Positions 42,101 through 55,818 of a stretch of DNA of 64,000 bases are shown here, in pieces (position 1 is the first letter of the stretch; each line of letters starts with the position of its first letter). The notes under the pieces are model-generated. The model ran no database searches. It had not been told where the DNA came from and saw nothing but the letters and a program-made list of their open reading frames with translations. This DNA comes from Bathynomus jamesi (taxonomy: Eukaryota; Arthropoda; Malacostraca; Isopoda; Cirolanidae), in assembly GCA_023014485.1 (NCBI GenBank), contig JAJOZX010009438.1, forward strand, positions 1 through 64,000, read 5' to 3'. The translations under genes were made by a program, and so were the position numbers.

Positions 42101-45100
42101 TTCAGAATTCAGTTTTGTAGGGGCACCCAAACGTTAGTCTGTGGTATCAATAAGAAATCTATAAAATATTAGCTACCTGCGTCATCAACTTCACCGGCCC
42201 CTAAGGGCCCAAAACATTAAGGAAAAATTCAAAGATTTAAGCGTATCTTCCGTTGTGTTTATGATAGGAAGATCATTTTTGTTTCATTTGATTTGTGTAT
42301 TTATGTTCTTTAACTTTACTATTATACACTTTTTTCCCATTCTTCAGAGAAATTTGGAAAATTTGGGATTTCATGAAAAATACTAACAAAAAATAGGAGT
42401 TTTTACGTTTTCGTTGACTGGTTGATGTTAAACGTCATTCAGTGATTCAGTTTTCTTTTAGAAGCTCATAAAATAGCTGCATGGCTTTAAATATATTGGT
42501 TTATTGGAGCAGCTCTCCGCTAATTTAAGCTAGATACGAGCGATGCATATCTCGGCTTAAATTACCAAGAACTCACCACGTGCAGGTAGCTGCTCTTTGA
42601 GTTCCACCCTAACCCACACACCACAATAAGTTAGAAAGCTTCTTATTCAGTTTTGTAGTCTCTCTTGGTTTCAAATGACTTCATTATTGCTTGAGATGCA
42701 ATTTTGGTTTTAACGTAGCCATTTCTCATCTCACTTCCATAAACTGCTCTTGCCGCTACTGTTAAAAGTTTGATACTCCTTTCTACTGCTTGTGTATGAA
42801 AAGGGAATTGAAAGAGTTAATTTTTCTTCGCTAGTGTTCTCGGCCAAAGGTTAAGTGTTTTGTCAATGGTAGCTCAAGCCTGATGGGACTATCTGTCCAA
42901 AATATAATATCAGTGTAGTCAAGTGCATGGAAATTTAGCTTCGGTACACTGACCTCGCGAATGCTTTTCATTTTTGTAGCTTGAGATCTTGCTACTTCGA
43001 TTCTTCGTACTGCCAATTTTCGAGTGTTTGGCCGGTTATCAGTAATCATTGCCAGAAGAAGTTTCTCTTAATGCGCAAAGTAGGCGTTACGAATGGTAAC
43101 TTTAGCAACAATATCTCTAAGCTCCTTTGTTAGGTATCTTGAATAAGCTACTATCTGCCACAGGTGACGAGGTCCATCATAGCACCAAGGTTTTGTCTTG
43201 ATCATGAACCACCTTGGAGCATAAACTTTGACGATGTATTCTATCAGCACTTTTAAACTATCCATCGGATTTTCACATCCCATGTAGAAACGCAGGATGT
43301 GGTTAGCAGTAGTCAACCATCTGGATTGGACCATTGGCCCATGTTGAAGATTTGCTAAATCATTGCTGCAACACCCAGAAGCTTTATAGAGGTACAATTG
43401 ATCTGTACTTAGATCATCAGAATCAGTAATTGGAAGAGGATTTCCTTCCACGGCTTCAAACTTAACTATTGGTTGATCGACAGATTTTAATGCTTTTCCA
43501 ATTCGTCCGTTTCGCTGGCACTTGACGAAACAGTTGCAGCAGTATCAAATTCTTTCATTCCTTTCGAAATCCATGCTGTATATTCCTCATACTTTTGTGT
43601 AGCCTTTTTCTTTTTTTTCCATCGCTTTGATGACCACTTTATCTACGGATCCAATCATCATTTTTCGAGACGTTCGTTGGTCATTAAGGAAATCCCTTTG
43701 CAGAACAGGAACTTTTCGGTCTTTCTCACAACATGTCAGGAAGTCTTCACATTTACAAGAAGCTATATCAAAGAGTTTCAATGAGTGAAGCTTAAATTTG
43801 TGAATCAATCTTGATAGGATGCTTGGTCTTTCCGCCCTTTAAATTGTTTCAAGACATTTTCATATTTTTCGTACAAACCTTGGATGCGGTGCGTTATGGT
43901 CTTATGATGGCTAGTTGGAATAGAAGCACGATCCCCATATAGTCTCTACGGCAACGACCGTAACAACATCATAAATTTTTGATTAGCTTTTCCTGACTTA
44001 ATTCTTTCCTGTCTAACATAAAGGAAACACTGAAGTATATCTTCGGACGAAGGCAAGTAAATCAGTGAGAGATCCTTTTGGTGGTCCAAAGATTGGCTTC
44101 AGCTGTTGACTATTCCTTGTCTTCCATTTTGCTGATTCATTCGCTGCCATGGAAGCCATGCCTAATTTTGCTTTGTGCGTCGGAATAGAATTAGACTATA
44201 TTAGTGACTGTAATTTTTTTTAGCGAATCAGATTCAATATAAAAATTTATCAAAGCAATCAAATAATCTGAAAAAGATATATAAATTATAAAGTAATATA
44301 GTATAAATAAGAAACCCTAAATAATATAATTATGAAATAATTTAAATCTGTGAAAATCTAAACAAATGGAAACTTTAAAATGGTGCCCAAACGTCTACTA
44401 AAGTTGAGAAACTCAACGAAAGATATAAAAATTCCTATTTTTTGTTAGTATTTTTCATGAAATACCAAATGTTTCAAATTTCTGTGAGGAATGGGAGAAA
44501 AGTGTTGGTACCGCAGACTAACTTTTGGGTGCCCCTACAAAACTGAATTCTAAAAAAAGTTTTTTCCACTCCACCTTAATGTACATTCTTCTTTTACAAT
44601 TATAGCTATACAACTAACGACTTTTCTGTATGTATTTTATTATACAGTATTTGTAACCTTCCAACACTGAAGAATTATTCTCTGCACACACACACATATA
44701 CAGTATACAGACATTTGTGTAGCCTAATAGTATACCATTGTTAACAATTAATGGCATGGAATTTAACCCGTGACACTGTCAATCAACTTCAGTACACACA
44801 TTCACTCCATTAGACTTAGTTAAGTTTTTTTACAAATTGATGAAGTATTTATTATTGATTGTGTCGATTTTCGTTAATTGGGTTTATTATAGTATAAATA
44901 ACTCTATTCCTAAGCTTTAAACTTAATTTAACTGGGTATTTGTAACTTAGACCTTAAAGCTTTTAACTGAGTTAAAGAATAGTATTTAAAGTTACTTTAA
45001 AGTGTGACTGTAAGGTTTGTAAGAAGGAAGTTAGGGAAGGAGTTAAGGCTGTAGCATGTGAGAATTGTGATGATTGGTATCACTCAGTCTGTATCAAAAT

Positions 45101-47253
45101 TCCAGAACAAATGTACAGGGGTATGAAATCACCAAATATTTTGTGGTTTGCAATAACTGTTTAACTGAGGTTAGGGACATGCTCAAGGCAAAGTTTAAGA
45201 AAATTGCAAGCTCAGAGCCTAGTGGGCCTAACCGGGCATTCAATTAACCTAACAGGTTAATATTGGTTATTTCACCTAAATATCTTCTGATCTTTTCGTA
45301 TTAGGCACTCACTGTCACATTTCGGGCAAGTTAGGGATGAGATTAAGGTTAAGGTTAATTGAATGGCCAGGTAGGTCAACTGAATGACCAGTTAGGTCAA
45401 CTGTACACCCTTGATGATTGGTTAGGTTAAGTTGTGATATTTTCGTTAGTTTAAACGAAAATGACGGGAGCAAAAATACATAATAAACAGTTTGGTAGTC
45501 CCGATAATACTAAGTACCCAGGTTTCACATACTAGGAAATTTAGATGAAGCAGTACAGTGAATTTACCATGGTTTGGGACTATTATTAGGAATCAGGACA
45601 ATAAATTTTGCAATAAGGGAAGGAAAACTTGGAGAAGAATATGTATTCCAGATGGTAATATTTCTAAAGTCAATGATGTAGTGAAGAAGTTGCTTGTAAC
45701 CTGAGGTAATATTATAATTCATGTAGGTATAAATGACTTACGAAGCAAGGATAAAGATGGTAGATTTAAGTTGAACAGAAATTCAGTAGTAGTTCAATAT
45801 ATGTACAGAGAGTTGATAGAAACTTTAAAAAATAGGCAGAGCAAGTGTTATGTTGTGGGCATTTTACCAAGGATTCGGGTAAGCATGGAGTTTATAAGTA
45901 GAATTTTAGCCTTAAATGATAAAGTTAGGATGCTATAGAGTGAAGGGGTCCAGTTCATAGATTTGTGGGATAATTTTTATGAAAGGAGGGAGCTTTACAG
46001 TAAGGATGGATTACGAATGATAGGTTTTGTTAGTTACTTAACCCCTTATTCTCCTCTTTTAACCCCCTACTCTTTCCTTTCTCTCGAGCTAACATTAGAG
46101 TGGATTTTAGGGTCTTTGTTAGCCTTAGCTTCTGTAGATCTGTAGATCTTAGGGGAAGGGGAACTGCTTTGTATGGGAGGCTTCTGGAGGAAATTTGGGA
46201 AAATGAGTTCTTTGAGGTTTTGAAACATAACTTTACATCAACAGAGGGCATAAAGCATCAGGGTATAGGTAAAGTAAATACTGTTAGTCTTAAATACAGA
46301 TTATGTCAGGAATAGGCATACCAACTTTCTAGCCAAAGGTAGGGAATCAGTTAAAACTGAGGGGTTGAAGTGTTTTTATACAAATGCACGTAGGCTTAGG
46401 ACTAAGAAAATTAATTATTTAGCTATATGATTAGTGAAAATCTTGATATAGTCTGCATTAGTGAGACTTGGATTAGTGAGGCAGCATTCAATGACACGAG
46501 AACAGAGTGTCAGTTAAATAGTTATACAATATATATTTATCAGAGAATGGATAGGCAAGGGGGTGGTTTGGCCTTATACATTAAGAATGATTTAACTTCA
46601 GTTCAGAATGCTAGTATTAAATTATACAATAAGGTAGAATCAATTTGGTTGATATCTGTGTTTTAGGAAAATAATATTATATTCAGATAGGTGCATTTTA
46701 CAGACCTCCAAACCAAGCATAGGAAGTTGATGACAGTATAGTAATTAATAAATAACAGAAATGGTTATATTCATTTATCTAGACTATAGATTTATGCCGT
46801 GTATGATAACTGTTTAAGTAACTGTTAAATCTTCAAAATTAATATAGTATTCGCTTCTAAGGTGGCTGTTGACGACCACATAAAGAATCTTGATAAAAAT
46901 AATCCCAAAGATTACATCGATGACTACCTTGTCGAAATGGAGAACCAAAAGAACGACCCTTCATCGACAATGTCAAGTAAGTTGATTTTTAAATCAAAGT
47001 AATTCAGTGCAACACGTATGGTAATCTCTTAAACTCAAATTTCTTGAAGAAATTAAGAAGTATTTTAATATAGTAGAAATTTTTTTTCTCTCTCTCTCTC
47101 ATATACAGGGTGGCGCAAAAGTCGCGCATCATAGGAATTTTCAGTGTTGACTATACACTAATATATTATTTTTTTCTTTTAGATAGGGGATGGCTGCGAA
47201 ATTAACAATTGTCAACACTGAAAATTCTTATGATGCGCGACGTTTGCGCCACC

Positions 47254-47291
<38 letters not shown>

Positions 47292-50200
47292 TTACTTTTG
47301 TTTACTTTTGTTGAGTTTGAACGACGGTTCAGGATCGACCTGCGGTCGACCCCTCTGCAGCATCCCGCCTCATTTGCGGGACTTGGTGAAGGAGGGAATT
47401 GCTCCCTGATCGCCTCCTGCCCTCGTAGCCAGCCACGCAGCATGGCTGTTCAGGGACTTTGCACAAGAATCTGTCCAGCTGGTTCTTGAAGTTATTCAGG
47501 TTGGTGTGCTGGAGATTCCTCACTTCTTTTGGAAGGACATTGAAAAGCTTTGGGCCCCGTATTCTGAGTAATGCTGTAGCGGATGTCATTTTTTTCACAT
47601 CCGCGGATGCGGATGCGGATGAGGATGTTTGATTTCAACATCCGTGGATGCGGATGCGGATGTCTACATTTTCGTTATTTTTTAGGATATATTCGAGATT
47701 TGTTGTGTTTAACGTATATAATAAGTTATTATATAGAGAGCGCTGTAGCTATAATGTAGTATAATTGATTAATTGTACAATAATTGCTGTACTTTTCTCT
47801 GAACATATAAAATAATATCAAGCATCTAACTGATATAGAAATCAATTAGTGAATTCGTCTGCAAATAAATTCGTTATATTTTGTTGAGTTTCAGCCACAA
47901 TTAGAAACCATAATTGTGTTACCAGGATGCGGGACGTGAACCCAACTCAAATGCACCCCACCGACCTCTTTCCCCAACCTCCACCCTTATAGAAAGAGAT
48001 CTTTAATTAGCTTGATAACTATTTATATTAAGTTTAAAGTTTTATTAGGCATATTTATAAATGAGTAATTAAAATAAAGTAAATTAAGATGTTCATCATT
48101 TAATGTTCAAACTTAATTATAGGAAGGTTATGCTTAAGGAACATTAACTTTTCTGCCTTTTCTGCTGCCAGTCTGTTTCTTTTTTCATCATATATTAATC
48201 CAGCACTGCTAAATACTCTCTCGCTTGGTACGTTTGTTGGAGGACAGGCTAAATGTTTCCTTGCAAGTTTACTCAAGTATGGATAGATATTCTGCGTATT
48301 TTTCCACCAACTAATAGGATTGTCACATGCAGCCAGGCGTTTTTCTTGGTGATAGCTCTCGATCATTTTTACTACATCTTTTGACATCGCGTAGGTCTCG
48401 TCATTGCTGCTTGACTCAAGAAACTGAGAGACAGATTCTGTGATAGATTTGCTTGTTGAAGGTGTTGGTTCTGTCACTGAAACTTTTATTCTTTTGGTGA
48501 GTGGCGAAGCGACAGATTCAAGAGATTGAAGCTCTTCAACTGCTTTGCCAAGTGATGATTTAACTCGTTCTAATGTACTAGGTGAAAATAACTTAGCTTT
48601 GTAACGTGGATCTAAGTAGGTTGCAAGAGAGTAACTTCATACAAGAACAGCCTCTCGTCTTATCGCTTGCATCACTTTTGCGCACAATGAACTAGTTCTA
48701 TTAATATAGTAGAATTTGATAATTTCCGCTTATTAATGAGGTTTTATCTCAACGGTCCACATCCGCACGACATCCGCAGTCCAAAGTGCGGATGCGGATG
48801 CGAGAAAATGTGCGGATGTTCCGCGGATGCGGATGTGACCTACATCACTAATTCTGAGGGTATTTTCCATCCTCGTTTTCATGGCTCCTTGTCCCACCGC
48901 AGCTGGGACCGTACAAAATCTGCCTCTTCTCTCATTCCAGTTTGTTTCTATTTCATTTCTGAGGTTAGGGACAGAGCCCTCAAGTATGTTCCATATGTAT
49001 ATTATTGCGTACCGCTCTCGCCTTCTTTCAAGAGAGTAGAGTTCCAGGGATTGTAGTCGAGACCAGTAGTCTTCACCTTCCGTTTCCTCTATCTTAGACG
49101 TAAAAGTCCTTTGTATAGCTTCAATGCTCGCAATGTCTCTTTTTCTGTGTGGGCTTGTGAGTACTGAGCAATACTCAATTATTGGTAGGACTAGGCTCTT
49201 CCATAATTTGAGCATGATGTTTGCTTTTCTGCTGCGGAAGCTCCTCCAGATGATTCCCATTATTTTTCTAGCCGTTGTAATTTTGATTTTATAGTGCTCT
49301 CTGAATTCTGCATCCGACGACATTATTACTCCAAGATCCCTGACTTGTGGATTTGGTGTTATCTGTTTGGCTTGCGGAGTTTTGTACCCTTTTTACTGTA
49401 GCCCTTTGTTATTACCATATCTTAGAAGTTGGAATTTTTCTTCGTTGAACTTCATATTGTTGTCTTCTGCCCACTGGAATAATGTTTCAATGTCGTTTTG
49501 TAGTATTCTTATGTCATCTTCGTTCAATATTTCCTTACATATCTTCGTGTCATCTGCGAAGCATGATACAATACTGTCCTTAATATCTGCATCAATATCT
49601 GCAATCATTATTATGAACAGCAAGGGAGCTAATACTGTCCCTTGTGGGACAGAGCTCACGACTTCCGAGACTTCCGATTTAACTCCGTTTACCACCACTC
49701 TTTGCGTTCTTTGTGTCAAGAAATTAAATATCCACCTTCCTAGCTTTCCAGTAATTCCTGTATCCTTAAGTTTGTGTGCTATGATTCCATGGTCACATTT
49801 ATCGAAGGCTTTAGCAAAATCAGTATATATTACATCAATGTTTTGTCCTCGACACAATGTTCCTAATATTTTCTCCTGGTGGTCTAGTAGCTGTGACAGG
49901 CATGATCTACCCGCCCTGAAGCCATGTTGATTTGGGTTGTACAAGTCTTTTTCTTGTAGGTAGTAGGTAATTTTGGCTCTAATTATGCGTTCAAAACACT
50001 TTATAAGGTGTGAGGTGAGAGCCACTGGCCGATAATTTTTGGGCATTGCTCTGTTACCACCTTTAAATAGGGGGGCAATATTCGCGTTCTTTAAGGGGAG
50101 TGGAATTTGTCCTGTGTCGAGTGATTTCCTCCATAGTAAGTATAGCGGTTTTGCAATACTCTCTTTGCATTTCTTCAGAAATGTGGTACTCTATGTGTCT

Positions 50201-53200
50201 GGCCCTGGCGCTGAATTGTCTCGCATCTGTGACAAGGCCGTAATTACATCTCCTTCCGTGAACTCGAAGTCCATTAATAGGTTTGTGCCGGGATTTGTTC
50301 TTGGTTGATCTGTTTCAATGTCGAAAAACTCGTCTGGGTTTTCCACTTCCATCTCGGACTTAGGGGTGCTAAACAGATTTAAATTGTTCCCTAAGCAGTT
50401 CACTTATTTCTTTCGGGTCATTTGTGTATTCGGCCTCCCCGTCTATCAACGGTCCAATACTCTCTTTACACTGCATTTTCCTTTTCGCAAAAGTGTAGAA
50501 GTATTTTGGGTTATTTTTTATGTTTTCTGCTACCTTGTTTTCCTCCTCGTTTGTCTTATGTATAAATGTTTGCTTTAGGTCCATTTCTATTTCGCCAAGT
50601 TTCCTCTCTAGTTTGAGTCTCTTTGCATCAGTTCTGCATCTGTGGAGATGTTTTACGGTTTGTCTTCGTTGCCTGAATAGAGTCCTGATTTTCCTCTCGA
50701 GCTTGCTACGTTTTCTTTCCTGTCTCTCTGGAATATGTTTCAGTATTATAGGTTTGGTTTCCGTCTCTATTATACATAGTATTTCTTGTGGAGTCTTCTC
50801 GTGTAGTAGCAATTCCCAATTTACCTCCTTTAAATCTTTATTTACGTTTTCCCAATTTACTTTCTTTGAATTTATGTTTAAGCCTTCAAATATTCCATCT
50901 GCCTCTCTGGGATGCGTTTTCGGACCTCTGGGTGCTAACTTCAATTGTATATCGATGAGGTTATGGTCGGAGAACTTTGTGTGCGTTACTTTTTTATTTA
51001 TTATTATCTCGTTGTTATTTGTCCACATTAAATCCAAAACGTTCTCCTTTCTCGTGGCTTCACAGATTTCCTGGGTAAGGGCGTAATGTTCCATAATATC
51101 TAAAAGCATTGTTGCTTGGGCTCTGTCATCTTTAGTAATGTTGCCATGAAACTTCTCAACATATATAACTTCGTCATTTTTCTTCCATGATATGAATGGG
51201 AAATTAAAATCTCCGAAAATTAGAATATTTGTTGCTGGAGTTTCAAGTAATTTTAATATGTTTTCTATTTCATTTGTAGCAAATTGGAATTCACTTTTTG
51301 TGGTGTTTGGTGGTCTGTAGATGTTCATAATCGTTAGGTTCAGTTCTTTTACTTCTAATATAATAACTTCAACTGTGCTGTTTGATTTCTTTACCCTCAC
51401 TTCACATATGTAAGTGTTTTTCACGTAGATACAACACCCTCCTCCTCGTCTAGCCACTCTATCTGCTCTATATATGTTGTAGTCCAGCAATGCTATTTCA
51501 GTATTCTCGATGCAGTTTTCACAGCCTTTTTCGCACTTATGTAAGTGTGTTTCCGTTAGGCCTATGATATCTATGCTGGTTTCCGTAGCTAAATTTTGCA
51601 AGTATTGTAATTTGCAGTCTGCATGGTCCGTATAGAGGCCTTGTATATTTGTGTATAATAATATATATATATATGTGTGTGTGTGTTTGTGTGTGTAAAA
51701 AAGAACAAAGAATAATTCCTATATTAATGTCTTTATATTGATATAATACTTATATTTTTATATATTTATATTTTTATATTCATTTTTACATATAAGAGTC
51801 CAAATTCGCATAACACCACTGACACGAGTTTGGATAAATTTTTTATTTTCTTTCTACTTTATTTTTGCTCAATAGTTGATGAATTATTTCTTTTTAATTT
51901 ACTTAATCATTTTTTTTTTAGATTTAGCTTAATGATGTAATCTTATTAAATTCTGCAATGCTCATTTTCTTTATACATTCTCTCTTCTTTGTGAAAGTTG
52001 AAGTCATGTCTTGCTTAACACTTAATTTTAAATTTTAGGCACTTAATTTTTGCTCATATGCATGTTTAATTGTAATTTATAATAAAATGCATATTTCGAT
52101 TTCCACTTTTAGTTAACTCGGCAGATCATGATAACATCAGAACTGTCAATATGCGGTTTAAAATAAAAATTTGGCTTCATCTTCAAATATCTTGCTTATC
52201 TGTTTAGACATTGATACAGCTAAAATATTTACCCTACCTTCAAATATTTTGCAAAATAATTCTATTGATAATAAAAAACCAAACAGGTCAACATTAAATA
52301 ATAATGATGTCACCAAAAATTCAGTATAAATAGTCATACAATTTTTCAAATTAATTATCATTCTGATTGTCTGATCTGACTTAGAGGCTGGGCATTACCT
52401 GTAACATTTTAGAAGTAAACTACAGTAAGAGAATATCTTTGTCTTCCCCTTCGAGCCTTGTTTTCTTCAGAGAACTTAGTCTTAAAATAGAGAAAAATAA
52501 TTTCCCGATACGCTACAAGAAGAATCGGGGAACCCTTAGAGAATTTCATAAGCCTCACAGCATCCTCCGATCCACTACAAGAAGAAATCGGAGAGTAGTA
52601 TAAGAGAAACTACTCTCATTGTTGGTTTGCTCATTGTATCAGTTGCTCGGACGGACGAAGGCCATAGACGGAGGGGTTAACATATATATATAACATGTAT
52701 ATAACACGCAATGGCTAGTATGCAAGTGAGTTACACTCGTGAGGAAAAGGTGGAGGCCTTTTCTTCACAAGTGCAACTCACTTCCATGTTGGCCATTGCG
52801 TGTTATTTTACCTGCAACAAAAAAAAGGTCTCAAAACAAGACATCAATTTGAATATTTGTTCACTTCATTTTGTCCACTTCAAGTTCCGATTGAATCCTA
52901 ATACGATTAACAAAAAGTATTAATAGTGGTTTTAGTAAAAGATTGTACGAGAAATGAATTTCTGTAAAGTGGATAGTGTTTCGTTTAAAAATGTTTTACT
53001 GCGGCCACATCATAACTCTGAGCAATTAATTTTTCAGGACAATAGAGAATGATGGAGTTTAATTGTTTAAAAAAAATTGGACGTTGCGTCATGATTAGCT
53101 AGATTAAAAAGTGCCAAATTCTCTCCTTCACATTCCCTTAAGCTCGTAGCGTTAAACAATAGCTAATTGAAACGTAATAGTTATATCAGTTGTTTCATCT

Positions 53201-55759
53201 GCAATTTATCCTTACAAAATTGGTTACAACAATCTCTCTTAACATTTGATTCCGGTTACTGGTAATGAACAAGAAAGCAGCTCGTTCTGTATTATCACTG
53301 AGGTCCCTTTAAACACACTAGCGTTGTGCAAATGATCTTTTAAAGTCGCGTTCAAATCAGCAGAATATTCCATTGATCCTCTAAAAACACCCAAATTGTT
53401 GGAAAAATCATTTTCTTCTTAGTGGAAGTTCAAAGTTAGCAAAAAAATTTTTGTACCTTCAATAATTTTTTCTAAGATATATTTGATTTACGTAACTTGT
53501 CTTTGATGTTGCTCATTTGATTTCTTATAAATCGAATCGAGGTTTATTTTTATATTCACTGTACCTAAAACAGCTAAATTGGCCAAATTGTTGACAAGTT
53601 TTCTGGACGTTTCGATCACAAACCAGTTCGATCACATCTCATTTCGATCAATGCCAGTTCGATCACAAACCAATATGATGTTATTAGTTTGTCATTAGTT
53701 ATTAGTTTGTATGTGAGGGACCGCGGTGCTAGCTAGGTTAATAGATAGGGCTGTACTGGGATTTTGTTAAAATGCAAGGTAAATTTTACTTCAAAGGCCG
53801 CACAGCAAACGTATCCTACATTAATAACACATATATCAATCGATAGAGCAGAAAAAACTATATATACACACAGCTATATAAGCTTTTCAAAATATAAAAA
53901 AAATGTAAAAATTACAATAATTTCAAGAAATGTGTTATTAAATGTAGGATACGTGATTGCTCTGTGGCCCCCAGTTAATTGAATGCCAGGTTAGGTCAAC
54001 TGTACGCCCTTGACGTTTTGTTAGGTGAAGTCGTGATATTTTCATTAAAAGTAACGGAAACATCACGACTTAACCTAACCAATCGTCAAGGGCGTACAGT
54101 TGACCTAACCGGGCATTCACATTATTTGATCGATGCAAACGGAGCACATATTTTTCTGACTGATGCATGTGCATCAGTTGCATCCGTCTGGATCCGCCCC
54201 TGTGAAGGTCCCACGTTCGATTCTTACTGCCGCCGTGATTGGAGTCAGGCAGCCACTTTCTGAGTTCATTCTTTGAGTTTATGCGTACTTCCATCCGGGT
54301 AGTGAAATAAGAGTTTCGAATGTTACCAGTTTTATCTTCCTTCTGAGATGATTCTCCTCATATATATATACACAGTATGTTACTTTTCACAATTACAGTC
54401 GAAGATTTGAACTTCTGCATTGCGGACTTATTTGGAGCTGGATCTGAGACCTCAACCATAACCCTTCAATTTATTGTCTTCTACCTGGCCAATTATCCTC
54501 AGATACAAACACGACTTCAGAAGGAGATTGACGAAGCTCTTCCTAACGGAATTCTAGCTACCCTCGAAGACAAACCAAAGTAAGAAGGTCACACAAGCAG
54601 TTCGCAGTTATAATTGCACTTTACAAATGATTCATCAGTAATAAAAAGAACATATGCTAAACTGGAAATGATGTATAAGAATAAGTCTGTTTTAGGTTAC
54701 ATACAGTTCTTTTCTAAATATAGAACATTTCCAAAGAATTACAGTAACATTTTTTGTCAGTTTACAAAAATTCCCTCATTACAAAAGTTTCCTCTTCCTG
54801 AAAGAGGAGATTGGAAACACTAATTGACCAGGAAGTACTTCTTGGGGAGCGGGGACGTTGGGTGGAGGACAGGGAGTGCTGGCACTCCCGTTCCTCCTGT
54901 CACTATCTTCCTTAGCTGATCTTTTTCCGTGTCTCATCTACCCTGTAAACAGTCCAGTATGCTCTCAAACACACACACACACACTTCTCCCTTTGTTCTT
55001 CACTACACATACATGCATTTTACACATTACACAATCTTTTCAAAATAAAAAAATATAAAAAATATTTGTATTTTGGCTTTCTTACTGTGGGGGATGTTTC
55101 TTGAGGGTGTTTGCCTTTAGCCCCTCCTCCTTGCATATAAAAAAATTTTATATGTTACGAAAACGAGTATGAATGATGTTAAAAATAAATTGGTTCTTCG
55201 TAGGTCAGATTCTTTCAATATTTTAGAGTAAAATTAGTTAGAAGTAATTTTGTCATAAATGATGATTGAATGAAAGGAAAACTCATGAATATGTTGGAAA
55301 TTCTATATTATTTGTTGAAAACGTGATTATTCCAGACTTCATTACACGGAAGCATTTATCTACGAAATCCTGCGTCATTCTTCCTTGGTTTCTTTATCTG
55401 GTATGCACATGGCCTCGGTCGACACAAAACTTGGTGGCTACGTAATTCCAAAGGTTGGTTTAATGTGCCAGTACGAATTAAGCTATGGTTGACACATTAA
55501 TATATACTCGTGAATGACATATATGAATGCATCTAATGAGAAAAATATGAAATGAAATATATAACAAATTCTTAATTAATAATTTCAGGGTGCATTTGTC
55601 GCTGGGGCGTCTTTTTCATGTCATTATAATCCTGATTATTTCGAGTCACCAAATGAATTTCGGCCAGAGAGGTACTTGGATTCGGATGGAAATTCGTAAG
55701 CCTAAGGAAGGGTTTATGCCGTTCGGCTTAGGTAAATTATGCAATAATTCCATATATAT

Positions 55760-55818
<59 letters not shown>

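Larger units (their letters stand above)
45000..46740 (+). mobile_element. CR1-like LINE with PHD-finger/esterase ORF1, 3' truncated (copy C)
   Basis: Plus-strand remnants in collinear order: PHD finger (45004-45190), SGNH esterase (45700-46060), endonuclease start (46360-46740). There is no RT. It may begin upstream at about 41280 and be split by the transposon at 42076-44579. The same element, cut by the window edge, is at 1-740. Confidence 0.75.
47290..51640 (-). pseudogene. LINE ORF2 (CR1/L2-like), copy C, disrupted
   Basis: Paralogue of the 993-codon frame at 1306-4287. The N-terminal 410 codons (51601-50369; endonuclease with GDFNFP and SDHNLI) are open. A two-base loss near 50373 shifts the frame, TAG replaces a Trp codon in DTWSTT near 50196, and TAA replaces Lys in GLQKKGY at about 49395. 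The 1282-bp hAT at 47569-48850 splits the C-terminus. RT motifs [10 protein letters not shown] and FADDTKI remain in the open piece 50046-49393. It cannot make a full ORF2 protein. Confidence 0.92.
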
